This document shows, piece after piece, positions 9,991 to 20,583 of a stretch of DNA of 64,000 nt (the first letter of the stretch is position 1; each line of letters begins with the position of its first letter). The stretch is from assembly GCA_022453515.1 (NCBI GenBank), contig JAJNNY010000037.1, positions 248,001 through 312,000 of the forward strand, in the 5' to 3' direction. The stretch is from Astrocystis sublimbata (Eukaryota; Ascomycota; Sordariomycetes; Xylariales; Xylariaceae). Below the pieces are notes generated by a model. It made no database searches and was not told the origin of the DNA. It saw only the letters and a list, made by a program, of their open reading frames with translations. A program made the translations under genes and the position numbers.

Positions 9991-11472
9991 ATGCCTATGT
10001 GGTCTTGCGACTTGGCCAATTGCACCAAACCGGCTGTTCGAAATCTGGGCGACTGTGTCCTGTGCAAGCGCCATCTATGCTCCCCCCACCTTTGCCCTAC
10101 ATTTCATAAATGTCCTAAATGGGAGGTGTGTATATGTCATTGCCGAATATTCATACTCAATAATACGAGGCTTACATTTGAGAAGGACGCAGACAGATAC
10201 GACCCCGCTGCTCGAATTGCGCAAACGGATGAACTTCAAGAGTTAATCAAAAAAATCAACACGGCTGCCCTTGAGACACGGGCAAGCCATTTGCGCGGCG
10301 GAATTTCCTGCTCGGTTCCTCCATTGCAGTCTCAAAATGCAAATAGCTCGGTGATGGGTGGCATGAACTATCATGTTGAGATCAGTTTTGATGACGGCGT
10401 CAAGTGGATCACCAGAATCCGTAGGTTCAATAAAACATCACCCCCGCCGGCATTACGAGATTATATTCTTCAAAGTGAAGTTGCGACTCTCAAGTTCCTC
10501 GAAAGCGTTGATGTCCCTGCTCCGAAAGTCTTCGACTTTGCGGTAGAGGACGAAGCAAATCCGGTCGGCGTGGGTTACATTCTGATGGAAAAGCTCAGCG
10601 GCAAGTCTTTGAGATGGTCCCTCGCTACACCCGAGCAGAAGAAGAACTTGATGACAGATCTAGCCGGTGTTCTTGTTCAACTGAGCAAGCATCCGTTCAA
10701 ACTCCTCGGCAGCCTTAACTGCCCAGCAGACCCTTCTCGAGTCGGCCCATTTGCGCGAGAGTCACTCACTGATTTCACCGCGGCGCATGAGATGCGCCCC
10801 CTGGGGCCCTTTTCTTCGTGGGAAGAGTACCACAGATCTTCGCTCCAACTCATCATGGACCTGATCGTTCGCGGAGAAATGTATTCGCAGCGCCCGGTCA
10901 ACGCTTACCTCATACACCGCTTCCTCCTGGACCTGATCCCGACCGTGCTATCGTCTGCATCAGCAGTAGACAACGATGCCGGCGACGGCCCAGTCTATTT
11001 CTTGAAGCATGCCGACGATAAAGGGGACCACATCATGGTGGACGAAGACTTTCACATCACCGGCATCATCGACTGGGAGTGGGCGCACACGGCCCCGCCA
11101 TCCCACGCCTTCAACTCACCCATCGGACTCTTGCCCGTGGGTGATTTCTACGATGGCAAGAATGATATCGGTGACGACGAGATATTCTTCGCTCGCTTGC
11201 TAGAGGAAAAGAGTGCGAGCGGCGAGAGCGGGGAGGGCGTAGATCTGGCGGCTTGCGTGTGGCAGGGCCGGCTACAGCACCGTTTTGCTTTCTGCTGCGG
11301 CTATGATCTTGAGGACTGGGATGGCTTCCAAGGTCTGTTTCGGGGACTGAGGGAAGCGGTTGGGGTTGACAACGGTCTAAATTGGGACGAATGGAAGATG
11401 GCTGCCTTACCTAGGTACGAACGCGATAGTGGCTTGCGAAAGTTGCTACGGGTTGCCACTGGAGCAGATTGA
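9991..11472 (+). CDS. APH-fold phosphotransferase with N-terminal Cys/His cluster
   Basis: Start at the ATG at 9991. Exons 9991..10125 and 10183..11472 give 474 aa. The 57-nt intron (GTGTGT...TTGAG) is a multiple of three and has no stop, so retention would add 19 residues. Splicing joins CPKWE to KDADRYDPAAR, the arrangement I recall for this fungal family. Residues 1-45 hold a dense cluster (CDLANC, CVLCKRHLC, HLCPTFHKC) resembling an AN1-like zinc knuckle. The rest is an APH domain: a nucleotide-loop region near VMGGMNYHVEISF, VPAPKVFDF, GYILMEKLSG, the Brenner-type motif FLKHADDKGDHIMVDE and metal-binding IIDWEWAHT. The usual H-x-D-x-x-x-x-N ends in His instead of Asn. APH-fold fungal proteins phosphorylate small molecules or are kinase-like; the substrate is unknown. 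Confidence 0.75.
   Translation: MPMWSCDLANCTKPAVRNLGDCVLCKRHLCSPHLCPTFHKCPKWEVCICHCRIFILNNTRLTFEKDADRYDPAARIAQTDELQELIKKINTAALETRASHLRGGISCSVPPLQSQNANSSVMGGMNYHVEISFDDGVKWITRIRRFNKTSPPPALRDYILQSEVATLKFLESVDVPAPKVFDFAVEDEANPVGVGYILMEKLSGKSLRWSLATPEQKKNLMTDLAGVLVQLSKHPFKLLGSLNCPADPSRVGPFARESLTDFTAAHEMRPLGPFSSWEEYHRSSLQLIMDLIVRGEMYSQRPVNAYLIHRFLLDLIPTVLSSASAVDNDAGDGPVYFLKHADDKGDHIMVDEDFHITGIIDWEWAHTAPPSHAFNSPIGLLPVGDFYDGKNDIGDDEIFFARLLEEKSASGESGEGVDLAACVWQGRLQHRFAFCCGYDLEDWDGFQGLFRGLREAVGVDNGLNWDEWKMAALPRYERDSGLRKLLRVATGAD
10126..10182 (+). other. 57-nt in-frame intron (retainable)
   Basis: Donor GTGTGT after CCTAAATGGGAG, acceptor TTGAG before AAGGACGCAG, length 19 codons, no stop. Both spliced and retained forms keep the frame. 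The retained form inserts two extra Cys and one His next to the N-terminal Cys/His cluster. Confidence 0.6.
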
Positions 11473-11943
11473 TGATGTAGAATGTGATGTAGAATGTATT
11501 ATAGATTGATACATCACGAGGGCCATCGTCAACACCGCATCTACCCAGCCGTAAGGGAGGCACTGTACTTGCATCGCTGAGACTGTATGTAAGCCAGGCC
11601 ACTGCTACCGAAGCTGCCGTTAACTCCTGCCTCTCATTCATGACATCGACCATCTCGGTCATGATGTAAGTAAAGACATGTAATATTGTCGTTTGGGAGC
11701 TTTGATGAACACCAGACGGAGGTGGTGACAATTGGTTGATTGGAACAGGAACGGCCGGACTAGGAGATATCGGGATCATGCGGAGGGGAGCTTCTGCCAG
11801 ATCGCCGTCACAACTCCACCCTTTCCGATATATCAACCAATGAATGGCCATGCACAGGTCTCAATTGGCGGAAATGGTGAGGTTGGCCCATTTTACTAGC
11901 ACTTTTACTCGTTTATACCTCCATTCTACCTACATCAGTCGGA
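11473..11943. promoter_or_regulatory. intergenic, promoter of the HTH-transcription factor gene
   Basis: 471 bp between tandem plus-strand genes. A direct repeat GAATGTGATGTAGAATGTA lies just after the upstream stop. The 146-aa minus-strand frame here has no recognisable features and is rejected. Confidence 0.35.
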
Positions 11944-14315
11944 ATGCCTCGACCACCTTCAAACATCGATGGCTTTCGTGATGAGATCACCGCAATGTAC
12001 GAGGCGGGAACGCCTGTCCGTGAAATCTATGACCAGATCGTCCAGAATGGTTGCCAATGCAACATCCGCACCCTCGACCGGCGACTCGCAAAATGGAACC
12101 TAATAGGCCGTCGGGGCCCGTACCAAACTGATGAGGTCCTATCTAGGATCCAATTCCTCTACTTCGTACGAGGCTGGAAAGACGAGTTAATTCAAGACGA
12201 TCTAAATAAGGCTGGTATACCTATTAGTAATCGTACAATACAGCGAATACGCAATGGCCATGGTATGAGGCGGCGATATTATACGGATGAATCACGGGAA
12301 CAGGCTGAAGCCATACGACGTGCGACACAGGAGGTCCTCCCTCTTAGTGACGATGAAAATGCACCGCAGAGACCAGCTCTCGTTCAAGCAGGGACGTCAA
12401 ATAATTCCGATGTCGATTCATCAGAAGAGCCGACAAGAGGGAACCATGCAACCCAGGTTTTCGATGTTGTTGACACTATAACCGAAGACAATGGACCTAG
12501 AGAGGAACCGGAAAATGCGGGAAACGACACGCTCGCATCTTTGAGAAGACTGGCACGGGCCCTGGATGACACCAATACGACTCGTGATATGTCGTTCCCC
12601 GAGATCAAAGACTTCGAGCCGCAAGATAAAGCATCCATGCCCCCAATTGAAGCTGCCGTGAATGTGTTGCGTTGGGCAAAAGGTGAGATCAGCTTCACCG
12701 CACAAATCTCTCATCGTTAGTTTAACATTGATAGTTTCAAGATCATGAACTCTTTTTCCGAATCGAAGCCGTCTTTCGTATCTTGCCCCTCAAGAGATTC
12801 GGCGAGCTTTGCCAAAAGGTGTACTTTGCGGCCGATGAGTACTCGCAATTCGACTTCATACTCGTCAACAGTTACCTGTCGTACTTGTTCTCGGAGTTTA
12901 TTGTCACGACTGGTCGAAGCAGGTACCTGGAGCACTATACAAAATGTCGCCAGAACGCTTTGGCAGCTCTGTCGCGGCTCCCACTCCTACTTCTGCCGAC
13001 CACGGAAACAATAGCGGTGCTTGCATTCGGGGTATGTGTCATTCCCTATGCACGCACCTCCGCACGACACGCTAACTGATAGTCGAGGCATTGTATGCAG
13101 CCGAAAGCTCGAGAGCGATGCTCGCCTGGACATATATCTCACATGCAGCGAACATGTGTCAGACCCTAGGACTCCATCGTCTCGCCGCACCGTACGACAC
13201 CGCAAAAGAGGCCCAGAACATTCTGTTTTGGCTAATCTACTCACTTGACAAGAGTATCGCTCTCAGACTGAATCGATCGTCCAATTTCCGAGACAATGAA
13301 GTCTGCAGCCCCTTACCAAGTAATCCCAGTTTTGACATCTGCGCCCGGACTTCACGCATCCAAGGGAAGATATACGAACACCTCTACAGTCTGCCCGCTT
13401 TGGCGCGAAGTGATGCCGAACGCGGGATGAAGGCACAGACATTGGCGTCGGAGCTACGCGAGATCATCAGCGAAAGCAAAAGCGCCGTTAATGTAAGCCT
13501 CGGAATCCTACCAAGTCCCTCCAGCATCTAGCATTGCTTTGCTCTGACTGACGTCCGAGAACAGAGCCATAGTTCCGTAATCAAGGCGCTCACAGATACA
13601 ATGCGTACTGTGTACCTCAAGATCGAACTCGTCAAGCAGCTCTCGCTGCTGACTCTCATCCTCCGGGCGGTCCCAGCAGTGGAGGGCTCGCTCACGACCA
13701 TTACCGACGAATGTGCCACGGCGGCTCGCGAGACGCTTGAGCTGCATCATCAGGCTATGACCGTCATTAAGGACAGCAAGGGTGGATTCTTGACACACGA
13801 GTATCTTCGCTGGTGAGTTCAAAAGCTCAGGCACACATTGGACTTGCTCCCAAATGATGGAGCAGCTGTTGTTGGAAAACTCTCCGAATATCGTTCGTTT
13901 GTTAACTGTACATAGGGGAATCCTCCACACGCCTTTCGTGGCGTTCATGGTCTTATTCACCCGTATAGTCCAGCTCGCCGATGGGGCGCATCTCTACTAC
14001 TTGGACCGCTTCTTGGAGTCGTTGCGGTATGGAGCGTCTTCGGCTGGTTCCATCACACATCCCTATCGGCTCTTTAAATTACTCTGCGAGGCCGCGCGTC
14101 TCTACATCAGGCAAAGACCTCCCAACTCCACACAAGACACAAACATGGATATTGACATCGACTGGAGCGTATTCGGCTTTCTGTCGTTTGTGAATGAAGG
14201 CGGCGCTGGAATGGTGGATTTGGATATGGACCAGCCTTTCTCTCACGGATTGGGCCACTGGTTTTCCGGATACCAGAAGCTTATGGGCTTGCTTGATGAA
14301 GATGTAAAGGTCTGA
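11944..14315 (+). CDS. fungal-specific transcription factor domain fused to tandem transposon-type HTHs, five exons
   Basis: Exons 11944..12682, 12742..13031, 13088..13492, 13565..13812 and 13916..14315 sum to 2082 nt, 693 aa, and every junction keeps frame. Residues 1-115 carry two helix-turn-helix units: FRDEITAMYEAGTPVREIYD with NIRTLDRRLAKWNLIGRRG, then IQFLYFVRGWKDELIQDDL with ISNRTIQRIRNGHGMRRRY. They resemble Clr5-like/integrase-associated HTHs of fungal mobile elements. Residues about 115-230 are an acidic linker. From about 235 the fungal-specific TF middle homology region begins (PPIEAAVNVLRWAKDHELFF), with the diagnostic SSRAMLAWTYISHAANMCQT, LGLHR and HTPFVAFMVLF stretches. No Zn2Cys6 cluster (six Cys) exists anywhere in the protein or just upstream. 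Nuclear regulator; targets unknown. The intron 1 acceptor (TTTCAAG at 12741) was chosen because two earlier AGs lead to stops. Confidence 0.75.
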
Positions 14316-14690
14316 TCGCTGGAAAGATACCAGTACCATGCATAAGCAGTCCTGATATTGGACAGATAGAGCAGCCAGGTTAGGTTTTCTCAACAAGCAA
14401 GCTCATGCAGTAAATGCATGTGATTTACGGAAAGGTCGATGAGGTCGACCATAACGACATAACGAGGAGCTGTATTGATAGAGTGTGGAGCATACCTCTG
14501 CCCTGCCGCCATGTTTTAATCCAGTGTTGCCTTGATGCCATGCAAGTGTATATATATGCACGGTGATGTACAGAAAGTTGGGACGTCTTTAATCGAAATC
14601 ATACAAACACGATGCAAATGAGCAACCTTTCACGTTAAATAGTCACAAAATAAGCATCAGATCGATGCCCGCCCGCCCGCAGCCCCCAAC
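14316..14690. other. convergent 3' intergenic region
   Basis: 375 bp between converging stops. No gene was seen. A TATATATG run lies near 14550. Confidence 0.4.
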
Positions 14691-16182
14691 TCAGCAAAGT
14701 TCCCAAAGCGGTCGGGGCAGGTCGGCGTAGAGGACGTCCGGCGCATGTCCCGTCTTCATCTGCTTGACGCCGACGTAGACGACCTTTCGCTTCGGCTCAC
14801 CGACGAACACGGACTGCGACTGCAAGCCGTAGTACTCGGATATGGAATGGGTGATCCAGCGCCTGCGACCGACGAAAGCACCAAGTCTTAGTTATCCCAA
14901 CTTTCAAAGTGAGGCACGACACGAGATCAAGTCGCTCTCGGGTAAAAACATAGGAGACATAACAGTGTGGGAGAAAATGGAAGAAACACGGAATACGTAC
15001 CTGAAAGCCCCACCGTCCTCGTCTCCGAGGGCATCGAACAACATGCCCTCGTCCTGCGTCGCGCCAGTGCGCTTCTCCTCGCGACGAGCTCTCTTCCACT
15101 GGCCATCGATGATAGGATCCGCAGCAGCAGCAGTAGCCCCTACCGTCTCGCGACTCCGGCCGCCATCCTTCCTGCCCCTTCCATCGCGCATAGAGCCATT
15201 GCGCCCCACAAATACGATCTCCTCATCCTCGGAGTCAAGCCCACTACTACTATCGCTGCTGTCATCAGTCTGCAGCTCCGGCGGCGCATCCTTGTCCTTG
15301 TCCTTGGCGACCTCGCGCTCGACGAGATAGCGCCTCACAGGCTCCTCGAGCGAACGGACCCACACGCGCACGGCGGGCGTCTTCTTGGCGCGCTGGCACA
15401 GCTCGCGCGGGACGCGGCCAGGGACCCCCTCGTCGCCGAGGGTGCGTGTGAGAGCCTGCTTGCGACGGGCCAGCGAGGCGGTGCGGGCTTCGACCTGCGC
15501 CCGTACGCGCAGATCCCAGGCGGCTGCCATGCCGTAGGGCACGTGGTTCACCGGGTGCGTCGGGTGGGGGACGTAGTCCTGCGGCTCGGGCGGTGTTGCA
15601 TTGGGGACGTGGAGGAGACGATCTGTTGTATTGGTCCGATGCATTAGCAGTTAGAAACCAGCGTGAACACCAGAAGAAACCCGCTGAAGTTTGGTTGCTG
15701 CATCCGAGGCTTGCAAGATGATGACGGGCAAGTAAGAAAGTAGGTAGGTAGGGAGGGAAAAGGCCTGGCTTACCGTTCTCCCAGCGCCGCCGCTGCCGAC
15801 TGCCCTCTTTCCCCTTGAGCAGGGCCTCGCGACGCTTCATGCTGTCGCGGCGCGAGGGCGGGCGGCGCGGAGGCGAGATGGCTTCGGCTTCATCGCGGGG
15901 GTCGTAGATGGTGACGGGCGGCTTCTCTTTCTTGTTGGCCTTCGTCTCACCGAGGGGGATGGCCAGGGGAGTGCCGGTGCCCTGGGCGGCGGGCGAGACA
16001 CTCAGGGACTGAAGCGCGGAGATGGTCCATGCCTCGATGTCGACGCCATTGGCGTTTGCTGACAAAGAAGAGAGGGGACTGGCGGATGCCGCAGTGTGAG
16101 GTGGCTGCTGCTGCTGCTGAGGTTGCGCGGATTCAGCTCCCCCGAGCGCCGGAGGTGGCGGGACAGCACTGAAGATGGCCAT
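14691..16182 (-). CDS. R3H domain protein with R3H-associated N-terminus, three exons
   Basis: Exons (minus order) 16182..15774, 15622..15001 and 14862..14691 give 400 aa, with introns of 151 and 138 nt; both junctions restore frame. The protein opens MAIFSAVPPPPALGG, has a five-Gln run, then GVDIEAWTISALQSLSVSP, which fits the R3H-associated N-terminal domain of fungal proteins. A basic region (RRDSMKRREALLKGKEG) follows, then VPYGMAAAWDLRVRAQ and an acidic SSDSSSGLDSEDEE stretch. The C-terminus is an R3H-type single-strand nucleic acid binding fold: RRWITHSISEYYGLQSQSVF followed by EPKRKVVYVGVKQ. It probably binds RNA or single-stranded DNA. The exact role is unknown. The short last exon carries most of the R3H core. 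Confidence 0.75.
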
Positions 16183-17233
16183 TTCCGCAGCGAGAGGTAT
16201 ATGAGACGTGCGGCAATCGGTGCCAAGAGAACAGAATGTGGTGCTCGAATGACACAATTGGACTTACGGTTCGAAGTATGTTGCGATATAGAAGGCAAGA
16301 GAGATGAACAGGTCCTAACTACGAGTCGGCGACGATGCGATGCCCGGGCCACCCCCCTTGAGGCATGCCGGATGACACATTGACTCGGCCCTCGTCGCCA
16401 CAAGCCCGCGCACATGCCACTGCACTACCCCCTCGACCCCCTACCTAGGTACCTCGTAGGCGAGCTAGGTACCCACTACAGGACTATGTAGGCACCACAA
16501 CCCCTGTGACCGGACCTGAGAGTTCCACAGATAAGATATGGGTTGCCGAGAATTGACCAATCGGGTCCTGTTCCTGGCCACATGGCTCTGTTTTGCAGCT
16601 CCCCAGCATCCAGCAAGCTCCGGCGCCCCGGTGGACCACACACTTGCAGCTTAGCTGCATGAACCCGGGCGGGGGTCTTATTGTAAGAGGCCAGTCGCCA
16701 GTGACACTCTCGATACTTACGAGTGAGAGCTCAAACTCTATATGATTAATAGTGCTAGTTCTACAACGGATTGAGAAATCTAGCAGAATAGGTAGGTGAT
16801 GCTTTATTGCGAAGGGCATCAATCATCTATGCCTAATGGCTTGCAATTCGCATAGAGATAGGTAGGTAAAGACCCTTCCAAGCCAAGCCCCGAAACTCGT
16901 ATTCTAACTCCTGTCTAGGTATATCAAGTTAAATTGTATGGACGCTATCGTGAGCCATAAGCGCAATGATTCATAATGACCAAGACTGATCGCAAGAAAT
17001 GAGTCAACGACATACGACGTATGAAACGTCATGTCGACACGACGAACACACTTACTCCAACCACTTCGGTAGCGGGAATTAAGCAACATGTAAGTAAATA
17101 AGCTAAATGATTAAAACTAACATCTAAAAGCGGGAAAAGGACGCGCCAGCGCCAGGCCATCCTCCTTCAGCAATCATTCCACAATCTACTCCCAAGAAAT
17201 AGACGCCGTGCTGAACAGTTCGCAAATAGTCAA
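16183..17233. promoter_or_regulatory. intergenic with clustered TACCTA/TAGGTA motifs
   Basis: About 1.05 kb that includes the promoter of the R3H gene (right of 16182) and the 3' region of the PAN-domain gene. Several copies of the palindrome-prone TACCTAGGTA family occur (about 16441-16473, 16790, 16858). No coding potential. Confidence 0.4.
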
Positions 17234-18948
17234 TCACTTGAAGTCAGGTCCCCTAAACTCAGCCGGGATCCCGGGCTGCGGGCTGAGAAAGTTGAGCGAG
17301 CCAAGCCAATTACCGCTGAGTCTGTTCTGGCGCAACCCGTTCTGACTGTCCCGTAGCCCGGCGGCGGGACTAGCCGGCCTCGGTGGTGGTGGTGGTGGTT
17401 GAGCAGCTCCTCCGCCGCCGCTACTGTCATTTGCGGTCGCATATGGGTTCGTATTGATGTTTACCACCCTCCCTCGGCCAGCCGTAACAATCATGCCGCC
17501 GAGCCCCGGGCCAGTGCCGGGGATCGGGAGTTCCTGCCCGTCAAGACCGAGACGCCGTCCGCTGCCACTGATCACTTTAAATCCACTTCGGCTCCCGCCT
17601 CCGCTTCTCTTGTGGCGGGGCTCGTCGTCGTCTTGATCCGAGTCTCCCATTCCTAGTTTGAATTTGTCGCTGCCGAAGAAGCGGCCGCGATATAGCTGGT
17701 TCGCGGCATTCCCTAGCCCCTTGCCGAAGGTGCTGAAAGTGCCCTTTGACATGTGGCTGTTACCGGATGGCCTGCCGCTGTCTTTGAGTGAGGATGGGGA
17801 CTGGGAGTTGTTGTGGTTGTCGCGGCGCCGGCGCCGGCCCCAGAGCACGAAAACGGCGAGGATGAGCGTCAGCGCGGCTATCCCGCCTATGACCGGCGCG
17901 GCGATCCAGGCGTTGGACGAGCTACTGCTTGAGCCGATGCCGCCGGGGAACTTGGGGCGTTGGCTGTTGTTCACGCCACCACCACCCCGACCGTTTTCGT
18001 TCGCGCTGGGAGAAGAAGCGGCCCCGGCAGGTGATGCGCTAGGGGTAGAGTCCGCCAGGGCACCCGTGCTGGTGCTTAACGCGGGAGTGACGGGGACAGG
18101 TACGGACACCGTGACGACACTGCCGACCTCATTGCCAGTGTCAGTGGTCACGGTTACGAAGGCCGCAGGTTGCGAGATTGCATTTGAAGGTAAGCTTGCG
18201 ACGGCAGTCGTCCCCGTAGTTTCGGCTATACCATCGCCGTTGTTGCCCATCGCCTGGTCCGTGTCTGTGTTCTTCACGAGAATAGCCGAGTCAACACCCG
18301 TCATCACGAACATATTCGAAGGGTCGATCACCGTCTTCAGATAGCAGTTTCTAAACCCCGAGGACTGCAGAGGGTCGTACGATACGCCGCCGCAAGCCGG
18401 GTTGGAACTGCATGCGTCTAGGCACGACTCGAAAGTCATGTGGAACTGCTGCTCGAGATCGTTCCCGTTGATGATTCTGCCGCAGTTGAGAGTGAAACTT
18501 GAGTTCAAATCCACCTGACTGCTGGGGAACGATGCACCTGTCCCCTTTTGCGAGCACGAACTCGTGGGACCGGGTTGGGGAAAGATAGCTGCCGCGCCGT
18601 CGGAAAAACGACTTGGTCGTGTGCCCTGTGGCACGAGGTGGCCTAGAAGCACGCAGTCTCTGTTCCGCCTGAACTGCACGCCCTCGCAGCGTGGGTTTTG
18701 GAACGAAGTGCTGTTTTATGTCATGTTAGTGTCGACGTGGCTATGAAATCGTGGAACATTGGCACGTACCATAATCCGGCACATGTAGTGAGCGAATCGA
18801 CTTTCTGGCGCAGGACCTCATCGCCTCGAAAACGCGTGTTGCAAAATACATTAAATTGCTGCTCGTCTCCGATCATTGTGCCGTTGCCGCTAGGACAAGG
18901 CGATCGCGAGCTTTGTCTATCCACGAGCTCATCGCGAGGAAGAAGCAT
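17234..18948 (-). CDS. double PAN/Apple-domain single-pass membrane protein
   Basis: Exons 18948..18770 and 18710..17234, 551 aa as modelled, with a 59-nt intron GTACGT...ACAG. The first PAN-like module starts at CPSGNGTMIGDEQQFNVFC and crosses the intron (CEGVQFRRNRDCVLLGH). The second runs from SSFTLNCGRIINGNDLEQQF to FRNCYLKT, with Cys spacing typical of PAN domains. A Ser/Thr-rich stalk follows, then one transmembrane helix (WIAAPVIGGIAALTLILAVF) with a basic stop-transfer RRRRRD, and a Gly/Pro-rich cytoplasmic tail with a polyproline run. This is the layout of fungal wall-sensing or adhesion receptors. The 5' end is uncertain: the model starting at 18948 has no signal peptide, but an upstream hydrophobic frame (ATG at 19144) could be spliced in (19144..19055 to 18987, phase 0). 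Confidence 0.65.
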
Positions 18949-20583
18949 TTTGGTAAGACTGGTGATTGAAAATAGTGTGATGATTACCTGAGCAGCAGTG
19001 ATGTAACGAATGAATGAAGATGATTAATTGAGCTTTTGTTCAGTAGTGACTGACTATGCAGCGCAGCTCATCGCCATCTGAAGCAATGAAAGATCGAAAA
19101 ATGCAAAGAACCAGAACCAGAAGCAGAAATCGGACGAATGCCATGACACCTTCTCCAACTAGCTTATATGGCGAGATGCAACGGCAGCGTCTCGCATCTG
19201 GTCTGACAGCCCAACAACATGAGAAGAGACTTGAGCCGCCATTTCTCCCGCCGACGATGATCAGGAGCCCGGGACGCATGATGTTGTTGCATTTGGTAGC
19301 ATATTTATGAAAAAGGTGGTGTGCACGGCAGACTAGTGCGCCGTCCGGCGGTCCTCCATTTCTCGCGGTGAATTTGACGTTCGGCAATATCCTCTCGCCG
19401 TTGCGGATAATAGCGTCATGTTGGATCGACGGATACGCACCGGTTACATGACTTGAAACTGTGCCAGCTGAGCGGCACGTCGCTCGGCGCGCGGTTCACG
19501 TCATCCTACACGAGGCCCCGACCCGATGGCAAAATGCTGGGGATATGACATAGCTGGTTTGCGATATCTTTGTCAAGTGCATCGTGCATGGTGTTGGTGC
19601 AGAGATGAAGAGTTAGTACTAGTAAGATCTCACGTCCCAGCATAGAGGTGCATTGAGGGCCCCCCTTTTCCATGTTGCATCGCATAAGCGAAGTGCTGAT
19701 GCAACAATACATTGGAGAGGCTCTGGACTGAGTCGCATCAATGTACTGCAGCGATTAGCCCCAAAGTCGTGATAGACTTGACTTGAGATGGGATGAACCA
19801 CGCCCGAGAGATGCGCAAGACCCAGGGGGCCAATGAGTGAGGACCTTGTCCCAATGCACATCTAGAGAGCTCCATACAAGCAAGACTGGCTTCAAATAAC
19901 AATCTAGTGGATTTGATTAAGTACTGTCGAGCTGGCTCTTGTCCTTGGGTGAGGTTGTGCGGCTTGACGAGCTGGCTGGCTGTTCGATGTCTTGACATAG
20001 TCATGCATTCTGCTTCACAACGTTGAAGATGGCTCGGGCTCCCGTGAATCTGTTCAAGTGACAGTTTCTTTAATCTGAAGTATTTAAAGTATTGTGCACG
20101 CGAATTGATCCATATCTTGTCCAACTCAACCCAACCCAACACATGGAACGGGTCGACTTCCATCATCTGCATATATGTGCTCAATATCTTGCTCAATATC
20201 TTCAAGACACGTATCACGGACAGTCAATCGCTCGCTATTCATTGAAGCTTATAGGTATCTTATTCATCTCATCGGCCGTTTCAATCGACAAATGTGCCGA
20301 GTCAGTCATATCTACAACGCCCTAATACGCCTCAACCGTCCATCCCACCCATCAAGCCCCTAGTAGGCAGGTATCACAACTCGTTCCAACCCCTTAGATA
20401 CGTAGAAACCCAACAATTCCACAATCATACCAAGTAATTCCCTCCTGTGAAGCAAAACACCCGCCAACGCCGCGAATGATATCAAAGCTTTGATGAACAC
20501 TTCCGAACGCCATTTTTCTCTTCAAAGACAACAACAATATACAATCAGCAAACCCCACCACGATGATCATGGCGAAGTGGCAA
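18949..20583. other. intergenic, possible signal-peptide exon of the PAN gene at 19055-19144
   Basis: About 1.6 kb. On the minus strand, 19144..19055 reads MAFVRFLLLVLVLCIFRSF, a good hydrophobic signal peptide, followed by GTCAGT. A CAG at 18988-18990 would rejoin the frame of the PAN-domain gene. The remainder (19145-20583) has only short frames without recognisable domains. Confidence 0.4.

Noticed and set aside
11411..11851. 146-residue minus-strand frame between the APH and HTH-TF genes
   Set aside because: No recognisable composition or motif; it overlaps the end of the APH gene and the next promoter.
17658..18344. 228-residue plus-strand frame
   Set aside because: Antisense to the PAN-domain gene, whose minus-strand frame has clear PAN and TM features.
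19738..20217. 159-residue minus-strand frame
   Set aside because: No recognisable motif or splice partners and no family resemblance; kept as intergenic.
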